Below, in pieces: positions 47,511-55,552 of a stretch of DNA of 64,000 nt (positions are counted from its first letter, which is position 1; each line of letters begins with the position of its first letter). Made by a program: the position numbers and the translations under genes. Source of the DNA: Paramacrobiotus metropolitanus (lineage: Eukaryota > Tardigrada > Eutardigrada > Parachela > Macrobiotidae); NCBI RefSeq assembly GCF_019649055.1, contig NW_026570351.1, positions 281,345 through 345,344 on the forward strand. Direction: 5' to 3'. The notes below the pieces were generated by a model that searched no databases, was not told where the DNA came from, and was given only the letters and a program-made list of their open reading frames with translations.

Positions 47511-48672
47511 TCAGTATCTTGCCGGTCGGAAATGGAGCTTCACCATCGATTTTCCTGTTGCGAATTTAGCGTTGTCTCCGAGATCAGTGGCAATTGTTAC
47601 TTCGATATTGTCGAAAATGGGTCGTAAAAGTGGAACATAATGAGGCATTTCAAACCGTTCCGTGATAATTTTGAAAGCCTCCGTTGCCTTAATAGGCACT
47701 GCTCTTAAAACTTGCGCATACGTGTCACCAAGCAAAGTAAAATCTGCAACATCGCAATAAATATATAAAGATTGATTGCCAATCATGGCGTTTATAGCTT
47801 CCTGGGCAGTAAACAAAAAGTTTTGGATAATTATCGGTGCCGGCTTTGACTTTTTTCGTTCCGGTTGTTTAACGCTTTCTGAAACGGACGTATTTTGTTT
47901 TGAACCGGTTCCTTCGGTATTTTTTGATGACGGTAATTCTGTTTTTTTCGCAGATATAGAAGCTGTGGCTGCTGGCGCAGCTGGCTTTGGCGCTGGTGTC
48001 TGCGCAGGCGGCGGTGGCGGTTGGGGCGGCGAAACTGTATTTGCTTTCGCAACTGTTTGTTGTCGAGCTTTCTTTTCCTTGAAAAATTCCTCCAGCTGAT
48101 TTAAACCGTCAAAATTTTGCGCAAGGTCAACAATATTTGCAGGATCAGAATACGCAAACAGTTGTCGATGCTGACACCCCAATATGCGTTTCAGCAGTTC
48201 ATTGTTAATAGCCAGAATAACGGTATTGGCATTAATTGCAATTTGTACTTTTTGATTATTAGCTAGTAATTCAATAGAAAAGGCTCTCCTCTTTTGGATT
48301 CTTGTCCTTTTGCCAAGAGGAGCTTCGGAATTTGCGAAGCAATTGTTGCAATGATTTGTTCGTTGGTATAATTACCGGCGTGTAAAGTAATGCGCTTTTT
48401 CTCAAATAGAAACTTTTCCAACCCTGTTTTAGCATCTGAATTTGATACAATATCGTAAACCTGCAAACAATCCATGGTCTGGTCTGTAGGAGATTGTACA
48501 TGGAATTTGGGTAATAGAGTTCGACAATTGCAACTTCCCATTTTCCAGACAGTGAAATTGTTTTGCATAATTTGGTTTTCCAACTGGATGCAGTGTTATT
48601 CGAGTAAATATCTGTGCAAGCATCACTCGGCAATGTGATGTAAAATGGCTGTTGATATTGCAAGTTATTCAT
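47511..48672 (-). CDS. Minor capsid (penton-like, single jelly roll), frame breaks
   Basis: N-terminal piece from ATG 48,672 ('QPFYITLPSDACTDIYSNN', 'LSGKWEVAIVELYYP'), middle piece to 48,263 in another frame, and C-terminal piece 47,511-48,182 ('LYIYCDVADF', then 'MVKLHFR' before the stop). A Pro/Ala-rich linker separates jelly-roll strands. Known role: vertex protein of Polinton virions. Frame breaks near 48,480 and 48,200-48,270. The start ATGA overlaps the stop of the integrase. Confidence 0.75.
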
Positions 48673-49628
48673 TTTCTAATCCGCGTTAGCTCCCTTGCAT
48701 AAAATTTTCCTACTATTGGTTCCTCTTTTTCATCCTCGATTTGATACACTGGCTCCGGTGTATGTGGTATTACCTTTGCTATTCGAAAAGCTCCTCCTGA
48801 AAGTTTGTTTCAAAACCCTTTTCAAAGTCCTGCTTTTCTTTGCAATTCTGACGGCATCTTTCACCTTAAATACTGGTTTCTTTTTTTTTATGGTCTGTTT
48901 TCTCGTATAATCGATTAAACACAAGCAGGAATTTTCTTCGGTTACATCCGCAGGACAAAAGCCATGTGAAGTGTGAGGAGTGTGATTATATGTCTTTACA
49001 ATATTTTGTAGCTGATCGTAATATTTTGGAGATTTTCGACTAGTAAATAAGCGCCATATGCGCTCACGCAGCGTTCGAATAACGCGCTCCGCCATCGAAC
49101 ATTTTATGTCATCGTTTTCCGAACTGAATAGCATAATTTCTTTCCGTTTGAGTAAATCCTCACATTTTTATTGAAAAATTCACGGCCTTTATCAGCCTGT
49201 ATTTTGTCGAATGGACCCAGGCGTTCTAGTATTTTTTCCAATGCTTTTGCCGTTGATAAACCATCTTTACACTTAATTAGCTCGCATTCTATTTTTTTAG
49301 AAAAACAATCAATAGCAACTAACACGTAGCCATAATTTTTGTTCCACTTTTTGAACTTTTGCATATCCATCAAATCTACCTGGAGCTGGCTATTTTTATT
49401 TAGGACGACCACCGGATTCCTGCGGAATTTTCTGTTGACAGGCTTATGTAAAGTGTAGGCATCGATCCCTTCAAGAATATTTTTGGCTTTTTCCTTGGAA
49501 ACATTTTCTGGAAGGTTTTTGCGAAACCGCTCGAGCCCCCCTAGGCTGCTCAGTGCACTAGGATTGAGATAGTGCTGGTCCATCGGAAACAGGCTGAGTA
49601 ATTTTAGGTACCTCGTTGGCTTTATCAC
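48673..49628 (-). CDS. Retroviral-like DDE integrase (Polinton INT), frame breaks
   Basis: Core pieces: 49,104-49,628, with first Asp in 'LQVDLMDMQKF' and second in 'KIQADKGREFFN'; 48,730-49,134, with the Glu in 'CSMAERVIRTLRERI'. A C-terminal basic domain ('VFKVKDAVRIAKKSR') extends in shifted frames to a TGA at about 48,671. A frame break lies near 49,120-49,135 between the second Asp and the Glu, and others near 48,830. This enzyme inserts the element into host DNA. The start is either 49,628 or the ATG at 49,583. Confidence 0.85.
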
Positions 49629-49746
49629 CAGCTTTAGACGAATCTTCTATTTTATTTTCGTCACTGTCATTAGAACAGCAAGAAGAAACACAATTCAATT
49701 TCATCCCTTGTCCAAAATTTAGATTTACCGGCACACAACCCGACAT
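49558..49746 (-). CDS. Small Ser/Asp-rich ORF before integrase
   Basis: 62 codons, MSGCVPVNLNFGQG start, then a Cys pair and acidic Ser/Asp stretch. It overlaps the integrase start in another frame. It starts 2 bp after the stop of the 211-residue gene, like the other tightly packed genes. It may be the real N-terminus of the integrase in a shifted frame. Unknown. Confidence 0.4.
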   Translation of the reverse strand: MSGCVPVNLNFGQGMKLNCVSSCCSNDSDENKIEDSSKAGDKANEVPKITQPVSDGPALSQS

Positions 49747-49747
49747 T

Positions 49748-50383
49748 TTAAAGAACCTTTAGCCAGCGGCCTTTAATACCTTGCCCTTTTATAAAAAACT
49801 TTGTCTGCTCTCGTACCCGCTCGCCACGCCGGCGCGGCACTTCTTCTGCGCTTACAGCTTGGAATTTGGTATCGGGTGATACTTTTGTTTCGTTTAGCGT
49901 TTGTTCCAGTACGCGTTTACCACGTCTCCCTTTTTCATTTGACGGTAATGAAAACACTGGGAGATCATATTCATCCGAATCATCCGAATCAATATCAGTC
50001 AGGGTTTTTTTCTTGATTTTTCTGCGTGATTTTGACGATGCTGTTGTGGCGCGAACTCTTTTCTTTTTCGCTTTCTTGGGTTCAGTTAACGGTGTGGTTA
50101 AGATTGATGGAGTCGGAGTTGTGGCGTCGTTTACACTTACAGACAGACTATCCAAGGGATTACCTTCTTGAAGTGCTCTGGGCTTTAATGCCATGAACCG
50201 TTCTAAATTTTTACTAAGTAATTGTGCTTTCTGCCATTCACTTAAATTTTGACTTGAAAGGATTTTTGATGTCAAATCGCCAAGCGATAAAATGTTGTTC
50301 GCTTCAGGTGGAGCCTGTAAAACTGTCAGCTCGGCGGCTCGCTTCTTGATATCCCGCTCAGGCACAATATAATGTACCTCCAT
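49748..50383 (-). CDS. Polinton unknown protein, 211 residues, basic/acidic low complexity
   Basis: Intact frame starting MEVHYIVPERDIKKRAAEL. The N-terminal 90 residues are helical ('LSEWQKAQLLSKNLERFMAL'). The middle is Lys/Arg-rich ('KKAKKKRVRATTASSKSRRK'), then Asp/Ser-rich, then an Arg/Lys tail ('GIKGRWLKVL'). Position between integrase and core protein fits one of the Polinton PW/PX-type unknown proteins; a nucleic-acid-binding role is inferred from the charge only. Confidence 0.55.
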   Translation of the reverse strand: MEVHYIVPERDIKKRAAELTVLQAPPEANNILSLGDLTSKILSSQNLSEWQKAQLLSKNLERFMALKPRALQEGNPLDSLSVSVNDATTPTPSILTTPLTEPKKAKKKRVRATTASSKSRRKIKKKTLTDIDSDDSDEYDLPVFSLPSNEKGRRGKRVLEQTLNETKVSPDTKFQAVSAEEVPRRRGERVREQTKFFIKGQGIKGRWLKVL

Positions 50384-50392
50384 GACCTTAAA

Positions 50393-50719
50393 TTAGGAAT
50401 TTAGCGCTCCGGCCAGAACGCTTGCTAAAACTGGCAGCACTGCACCCAGAAAACCACCTTTTTGTGTTAATAGCGCTTTTTTAGCTTTTGTGGGATACCG
50501 TCGAAGAGCTAATAATCGTATCGGCTTTTTCCAGCGTCTGCAAATTCGCGTACTTTCTGGTGATAAATTTACGGTATTTTTTACGATATTCAAGCAGCAC
50601 TCTTCCAGTCCTTTAATATGCTTTTTGTTACAATGATTCGCGACAGCTCTGCGATCTTTGGGGTTGAGCGACGAGAGAAACAGTAAAAAAGAAGCAAATT
50701 CTTTCAAATGTTTCGTCAT
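50393..50719 (-). CDS. Polinton/adintovirus-type small structural protein
   Basis: Intact 108-residue frame from ATG 50,719 (MTKHLKEFASFLLFLSSL). It has a helical Leu-rich start, Cys pair 'EECCLNIVKN', basic middle and the C-terminus 'LTQKGGFLGAVLPVLASVLAG'. The QKGGFL...LP ending is recalled as typical of a small protein found in many Polintons and adintoviruses; its role is not established. The start overlaps the ATPase stop (ATGA), which indicates compact viral-type gene packing. Confidence 0.65.
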   Translation of the reverse strand: MTKHLKEFASFLLFLSSLNPKDRRAVANHCNKKHIKGLEECCLNIVKNTVNLSPESTRICRRWKKPIRLLALRRYPTKAKKALLTQKGGFLGAVLPVLASVLAGALNS

Positions 50720-51402
50720 GCTGACGGCACTGCACAAAAATTCGGGTCGGTGTAAATTCTTGCTGTTTGCAAGTCCGTTTTGTTTTCTTGCACAACATGA
50801 GATCTGACACGCAAATAATCGGGACAATTTGGTTTTAAATCCAAAATCAAAGGTTCAAACGGAGTAGCAGTAATCTTTTTATACGCTTTTTTTAGATGCT
50901 TAAATCCTGTTTGCCGTGATAAATAATCCAGTTGGTTGTTGTCGCGAACATTTTTAAACAACACAATATATTGAGTATTTAAGGCAATATCCCGACTTGC
51001 TTTACCTTGCTTGAATAAATTCTGTGTGATATAAATTGCTGACAAATTTCTGTGATGTATTCCTTGCGTAAATAGCTTTGTGGCTAACTCACTGCTTGCC
51101 ATTTCGCCCGCTAGATCATCTATAATCAGCAAATTAGTTTCTGCTCTAGAAAAAAACTCCGAATCTAGTAAATCGTCCTTTAACCCTTTAACGAATTCTG
51201 TCGGTGGAAAAATCTTTTTAATTTCTTCGTACGAGTTTTGCCATTGACTGTATGCTACCACTATTCTGGTTGGGACGACGTCCATTGCATTTTCTTTCAG
51301 CATTTTAAGAACATATTGTGTTTTACCACTCATTGTTGGTCCACATATTATTGCTCCGAAAGGCCATTGGAACCTGAGATCATAACCAACTTCTGGATAC
51401 AT
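50716..51402 (-). CDS. A32-like DNA-packaging ATPase (Polinton)
   Basis: Intact 228-residue frame from ATG 51,402 (MYPEVGYDLRF). Walker A 'CGPTMSGKTQYV' lies near residues 16-25 and Walker B 'TNLLIIDDLAGEM' near 90. A sensor-like 'AIYITQNLF' lies near 128. The A32/FtsK-HerA family is known to drive DNA into capsids. The upstream part of the same frame (to 51,558) is antisense to the TBP-like gene and is not taken as coding. The start codon overlaps the TBP-like start head-to-head. Confidence 0.85.
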   Translation of the reverse strand: MYPEVGYDLRFQWPFGAIICGPTMSGKTQYVLKMLKENAMDVVPTRIVVAYSQWQNSYEEIKKIFPPTEFVKGLKDDLLDSEFFSRAETNLLIIDDLAGEMASSELATKLFTQGIHHRNLSAIYITQNLFKQGKASRDIALNTQYIVLFKNVRDNNQLDYLSRQTGFKHLKKAYKKITATPFEPLILDLKPNCPDYLRVRSHVVQENKTDLQTARIYTDPNFCAVPSA

Positions 51403-51915
51403 GGCGCAAATAACTAATATCGTCGCAACTGCGCACTTGAATGTGGAAATCGACTTGCACCAGCTTAATTTGAACAGAGACCTTATCACAGAATACGATC
51501 CTAAAAAATTCTCTTGTCTTTTGTGGTGCGTAATATATCCGAAAAATTCCACTGCCAATTATATCGCAACGGAAAAATTACGGTTAATGGTGGACGCACA
51601 CTACGCGAGTCACGAAAGTGTGCAGAATACTTTTTGCGAAAGCTTATTGCTACGGGTTACAAAGGAGCGCGAATAACAAATTATAAGGTTGTTAATATTA
51701 TTGCTTCATGTCAGCTGCGACGACAAAATCTTGAAAATATTGGCCATTCGACTGGTGACAAATATTACGAGCCAGAGATTTTTCCCGGCATGACAATAAA
51801 GATGAAAAAAGCCACATGCGTAGTCTTTAATAGTGGAAAATGTAATATACTTGGTTTAAAAAAATTCGAACACATCGAGGAAGTTTATCAGGAACTTTGT
51901 CAACTTCTCAAATAG
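51401..51915 (+). CDS. TATA-binding-protein-like gene in Polinton (one frame break)
   Basis: First half 51,401 to about 51,535 ('ITNIVATAHLNVEIDLHQL', 'EYDPKKFSCLLW') and second half in the next frame to 51,915 ('NYKVVNIIASCQLRRQNLE', 'YEPEIFPGMTIKM', 'KCNILGLKKFEHIEEVYQEL'). These match the two pseudo-repeats of the TBP core (NIVA...L..., Y.P..FPG). TBP places the transcription machinery at promoters. A frameshift near 51,530-51,545 separates the halves. It shares start bases with the ATPase gene on the other strand. Viral TBP-like proteins are known in some large DNA viruses; in a Polinton this is unusual. Confidence 0.7.
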
Positions 51916-52024
51916 ATTTTGATCGAGTTCCTTTTGGATTTCTTTTCCATTTTCCTCAGCTGGTGATTCGACACTCTCCATTGACACCGCGTTGCTCCTC
52001 GGTACAATCGCAATCGTCTGAAAA

Positions 52025-52231
52025 TTATACATATATGCAATATTGTTTTTTTTCCAGGATTTTTACAAAGTTACCAATTTCTTCTTCTGTTTCATAGGAG
52101 CTGAAGGAACTGTCCGAATCCGTATCGTATCCTATAATTAAAGGTGCGGTTGACTTGTAGTATTACTTAATTCAAATTTGTTTTCACTTACCGGAGTCGT
52201 TGGAAGCGTCCGGCTGTTCATGATTGAGCAT
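52025..52231 (-). CDS. Small acidic spliced protein in Polinton, 48 residues
   Basis: Exon 1 is 52,192-52,231 (MLNHEQPDASNDS) and exon 2 is 52,025-52,131 (Asp/Ser/Glu-rich 'YDTDSDSSFSSYETEEEIG'). The 60-bp intron at 52,132-52,191 has GTAAGT and TTATAG with matching phase. No domain is recognised. The acidic, Ser-rich composition resembles activation-type tails. Confidence 0.5.
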
Positions 52232-52614
52232 TACAATAAATCCAGGAGCTTGGTTACAATGTTTGCACGTATTTTGTTGAACTGCGTGAACGCATTTTAT
52301 TACAACTGTTTATATCAACAAAATACTGTGCACGCATTTTGCTGCACAGCAATTTGTTTCACAGCATTATCTTTCTCGGTAAACTATTTTGCGTGTGAGA
52401 GCGCTTATATAAACACTTGTGAAATTAACCAAGTCAAGTCATTAATGTCAGTGTGACTTTTGCTATGTGATTACCTTCACTGCTGTTTCTTCTCCGTTTG
52501 TCGTAGAAAGACGTTTGTTTTCTAGGCAACGGAATAGATAATGCTGTGACGGTTAATTTTTACTTGTGATTACTTTTCTATTTGCCGATTCCAGATACAC
52601 TAATTACCCGGTAA

Positions 52615-52870
52615 AAAAGGACTGTATTTTATGGAGCAGCTGTCGTTTGCGCGCTGACAACAAATGCGTGCAAAGGATAGATGTTCCCAAAAATACTCTT
52701 TAAATTAAACGAAACTTGGACTGCTAAATTTAACTTTAAACTACTCTCTGCTTCAAATCAACCCGCTAATTAACCAAAAAACAAGGGTTAAATTTTTTGG
52801 AGCAGTTGTCGTTTACGTGGTAAACAACAAACGCACGTAAACGATAAATGCTCCAAATGATACCCTTAAA
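52615..52870. repeat. Paired 60-bp palindromic repeats near Polinton right end
   Basis: GGAGCAGCTGTCGTTTGCGCG...GTGCAAAGGATAGATGTTCC at about 52,632-52,688 and GGAGCAGTTGTCGTTTACGTG...CACGTAAACGATAAATGCTCC at about 52,799-52,856 are two copies of one unit. Each unit is itself an inverted repeat (GTCGTTTACGTG / CACGTAAACGAT). They lie between the last Polinton gene and the host exon, so they may be terminal-repeat or origin-related sequence. Confidence 0.55.
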
Positions 52871-53088
52871 ATAAAAAAAAACAAAACGAAGTGTTGCACA
52901 ATTATGGGTAATTCTGTTTAAATGAACATGTACACTAACGTAAGCAATTGGCAAGCGCAGCGATTATGTATTCGTTATTTAATCATAATAATTCTGTAAG
53001 TTTCACCCACTGTTGTAGTTGTCAGTTTTAAGTCCTAAGTAAAGTTGAAAAGAAATGGCAGTATGTATTGACGTTTACTGCCTTTTAG

Positions 53089-54192
53089 GGATTCCAAAAA
53101 ACCCGCAACGAAACTGCCACAATATTTTAAGGATTTTGCCAGCCATAGCAATGTCTACGACATCAAATATAGAAACCGGCTGGCTGTGGACACCACCAAG
53201 TACTTAAACATCCAGTCCGACGAATGGCGCACCAAGACGGTAAGAAATGTTTTTATGCAGTAACCTAATTATCAGTTGCATTTATTTACAGGGTAAACTG
53301 GTGCGCAAGTTCCAGAAGAGCGCTCTTGACCTTGCGTACATTCACCACCATCAGAAAGCAATGTTCACTGCTATTATTGTGATACTGAAGAAGCTGTTGG
53401 ACGTTGCACAAGCAATGGAAAAGTATCACATGGAAAGCATTGCAACTCTTTTGGCTGCCTGTCCGCCAGACAGTATGCCATCGTCTGATGAGGGCTACTG
53501 GATCGATGAAATATCAAACTACCCATCGCACTACTCACAAAAATCACGCGCATCATCGCTGACAACAAAAAGAAACAAGACGAAACGAAATTGCTGGAGA
53601 AAAATTCGCGAACTCACATTGGAACGACCAGTGAACTTGTGCCTACCAATCAGCTGTCGGAGAGTGAGCTCAAGGCCAGAACCAAGGCGTACAAATCCTT
53701 GTGGAAACAACTGACTGAGCTGTCAAACTCTGTATCAATGTATAACGACAAAATTAAGGAACACTGCCTCTCCCTGATAAATGGCTTTGAACATCTCAAA
53801 TCAAAGCTAAACATTGAGAAGATGACCATTGGTAAGTGTAGTTTCTCTGACTTGTATTAAGTTTTATTTCACAGTTTCTTGCAGCCCAGGAAGCGTTTCT
53901 TCCCATTGTCCAAGAAATGTCCACTGTTAGCACTCTCATTGCTGACCGATACCTGACCCAGTCTGAGAACGGACGTGATGTCAGCGCTGCTTTGAACAAA
54001 CTGGATGTTGCCATAAACCTGGCTAAGAACGCGCTGTATGGTATGATCAGCTTGTCTATGTGTATTCATTTTCCTATAATATTATGGTTTTATTTCATTT
54101 TGTCAGGTGACCATCCGGAAGTCCGTGATGACCCGCGCGTGGATGACATAGGAGAAAGCGAATCGGAGATGAGCACCTCGGACGATGAATAA
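53089..54192 (+). CDS. Host gene of unknown function (exons 2-5), one frame break
   Basis: Exons 53,089-53,239; 53,292-53,831; 53,885-54,040; 54,107-54,192, all GT-AG and in phase except for one break inside the second listed exon near 53,500-53,560. Content: 'KLPQYFKDFASHSNVYDIKY', 'KSALDLAYIHHHQKAMFTAI', helical Lys/Glu stretch, 'IADRYLTQSENGRDVSAAL' and an acidic tail 'DDIGESESEMSTSDDE'. No family is recognised; it is likely a helical intracellular protein. There is no local start, and the first exon needs phase 2, which the candidate at 34,991-35,037 supplies. The frame break may be a base error or a mutation. Confidence 0.6.
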
Positions 54193-54518
54193 CAAGCTAT
54201 TACTTACCGGTTTTCATTTCGCTGTTGTGCTTAAAACTATATAAAAATTCTGAATAACGTAATATTTTTATGCGTCTTATCCGCTTTAGTTTTTAATGCT
54301 TTCATCTACTTTATACTATCCCCGCACATAAATCAAATAATAATACAGTACAGTAAATGGTCAAGGGATTCCTTATACACTATAGAAAACTAAGAGCAAA
54401 TATTTAAATACAGTCAACAACTAACGATTTAATCAGTAACTATGGTAATATTTTGTAAATTATTAATACAAAGTATAGTTTTAGTTTCAACTTTTTGTGG
54501 AATTTGATTACTTATTGT
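54193..54518. other. Intergenic, no gene seen
   Basis: AT-rich sequence between the host gene stop and the 3' end of the minus-strand gag-like element. No feature is supported. Confidence 0.5.
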
Positions 54519-54600
54519 GACGTCACAAACTGCAGTCAGGAAGTCCAGTAGGGAAGTAGAGATCAAAATCCCTTTGCGGGACGCCTTTTACTACTCGTAT
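54519..54600 (-). repeat. Element 3' end shared with 31.4 kb
   Basis: Minus-strand GGCGTCCCGCAAAGGGATTTTGA, TTCCCTACTGGACTTCC, GACTGCAGTTTGTGACGTCA directly follow the gag-like stop at 54,591. The same order occurs on plus at 31,388-31,470. Confidence 0.8.
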
Positions 54601-55544
54601 CGGGTAACCTGGTTCCCTTGCTGTCCGCGATTTCCTCTTCCGCCACCATTGAATCCTTGGCCAGCGAGGCAAGGATTTGCTTGTGCCATTCCTTGACCCG
54701 CGAACCCTCCATTCAGGGCATTTCCTTGTAAGTTCTGCACTGGTCCAGCTTTCTGTTGAGCAACTTGTTGGACTGCTGCTTGAACTGCCGCAACTGCTGG
54801 CCTGTTTGCTTCTTGAACTGCCGCTTGTATCGCCGCAATTGTTGCGTACGACATTCCGTCCTGTTCATTCTGTCCTTTGCTAAAGGTCACCTCTTGAGTG
54901 CCTAAAGCAGGGAATTCCGTGTTATATCTTGGTGCTTGAGGTGACAGGTTCTGTCGCCCATTCGCGACTTCAGCCACCTGTCCCGACCGGATAACGACAT
55001 AGTCGTCTCGGTTTAGATTCCCTCTCGTCACCTTATATTTGTCTTCTCCCGCCGACCAAGTGTGGAAGAATTCTTTGATGTCCGCTGGAGTCTCGAATGT
55101 TCGAGCTCTCATTGCTTTGTAAAGGTCACTATCGCTCTTGCATTCGTCAATCAAGAAAGCTATCGCCTGCTTTTCCGTGATAGTTTTCTTTGATTTGAAG
55201 CGCATCATCGCTTGATAGAACTGATCCAGTGACTCTTCACCAACTTTGAACTTTCTAGCCATGGCTTCGCGTAAGGCGAGGACCCCTTCGTCAGGATCGC
55301 CGAACTCTTCTTTGAATTTGGTCATCCATTCGTCGACCGTCATCTCGTCGTTTTCTTCACCGAGGATTTCTCGTTCGCCATCGAACCAAACTTTTGCATC
55401 CCCCTTGACTACATTGGCGACTTCTAGTATGATCTCTTCGTCACTCATCCGGAATGCCCTTTTCGTTTCCTTTACTTGGCGAATCCAACCGAGAAGACTG
55501 TCCCGGTTGCCGTTGTAATCAACCAAGTTTGACTTTCTTCCCAT
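54591..55544 (-). CDS. Gag-like protein of a coiled-coil retroelement
   Basis: Intact 317-residue frame from ATG 55,544 (MGRKSNLVDYNGNRDS). Residues about 10-165 match the retrotransposon gag capsid pattern: 'LLGWIRQVKETKRAF', 'GDAKVWFDGEREI', 'WMTKFKEEFGD', 'LDQFYQAMMRFKSKK', 'FFHTWSAGEDKY'. The rest is Gln/Ala-rich ('AAVQAAVQQVAQQ') and Gly/Asn/Arg-rich, ending RYE. No zinc knuckle, protease or reverse transcriptase follows. The upstream frames on the same strand give coiled coils. It could be a non-autonomous element or a domesticated gag. Confidence 0.65.
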   Translation of the reverse strand: MGRKSNLVDYNGNRDSLLGWIRQVKETKRAFRMSDEEIILEVANVVKGDAKVWFDGEREILGEENDEMTVDEWMTKFKEEFGDPDEGVLALREAMARKFKVGEESLDQFYQAMMRFKSKKTITEKQAIAFLIDECKSDSDLYKAMRARTFETPADIKEFFHTWSAGEDKYKVTRGNLNRDDYVVIRSGQVAEVANGRQNLSPQAPRYNTEFPALGTQEVTFSKGQNEQDGMSYATIAAIQAAVQEANRPAVAAVQAAVQQVAQQKAGPVQNLQGNALNGGFAGQGMAQANPCLAGQGFNGGGRGNRGQQGNQVTRYE

Positions 55545-55552
55545 CTGCTTTA

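Larger units (their letters stand above)
35060..52960. mobile_element. Polinton/Maverick self-synthesising DNA transposon
   Basis: The segment contains the diagnostic set for this class: protein-primed-type family B DNA polymerase, retroviral-like DDE integrase, A32-type ATPase, adenovirus-type cysteine protease, and double- and single-jelly-roll capsid proteins. Known biology: these elements replicate their own DNA, integrate by the DDE enzyme and can encode virions. Core genes are mostly on the minus strand. Exact ends are not resolved: no clear long terminal inverted repeat was found by eye, so 35,060 and 52,960 are approximate. Accessory genes (IAP-like, TBP-like) and spliceosomal introns are unusual. 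Many single-base frameshifts suggest an inactive copy or sequencing error. Confidence 0.9.

Noticed and set aside
47776-48099. Plus-strand Gly/Ala-rich 107-codon frame
   Set aside because: Shadow of the Pro/Ala-rich linker of the minor capsid gene on the minus strand.
50719-50827. N-terminal extension of the 108-residue Polinton protein
   Set aside because: It lies inside the ATPase C-terminus in another frame; the ATGA overlap at 50,716-50,719 gives a better start.
51403-51558. N-terminal extension of the ATPase frame
   Set aside because: It is antisense to the TBP-like coding sequence and lacks ATPase family features; the ATG at 51,402 places Walker A at the usual distance.
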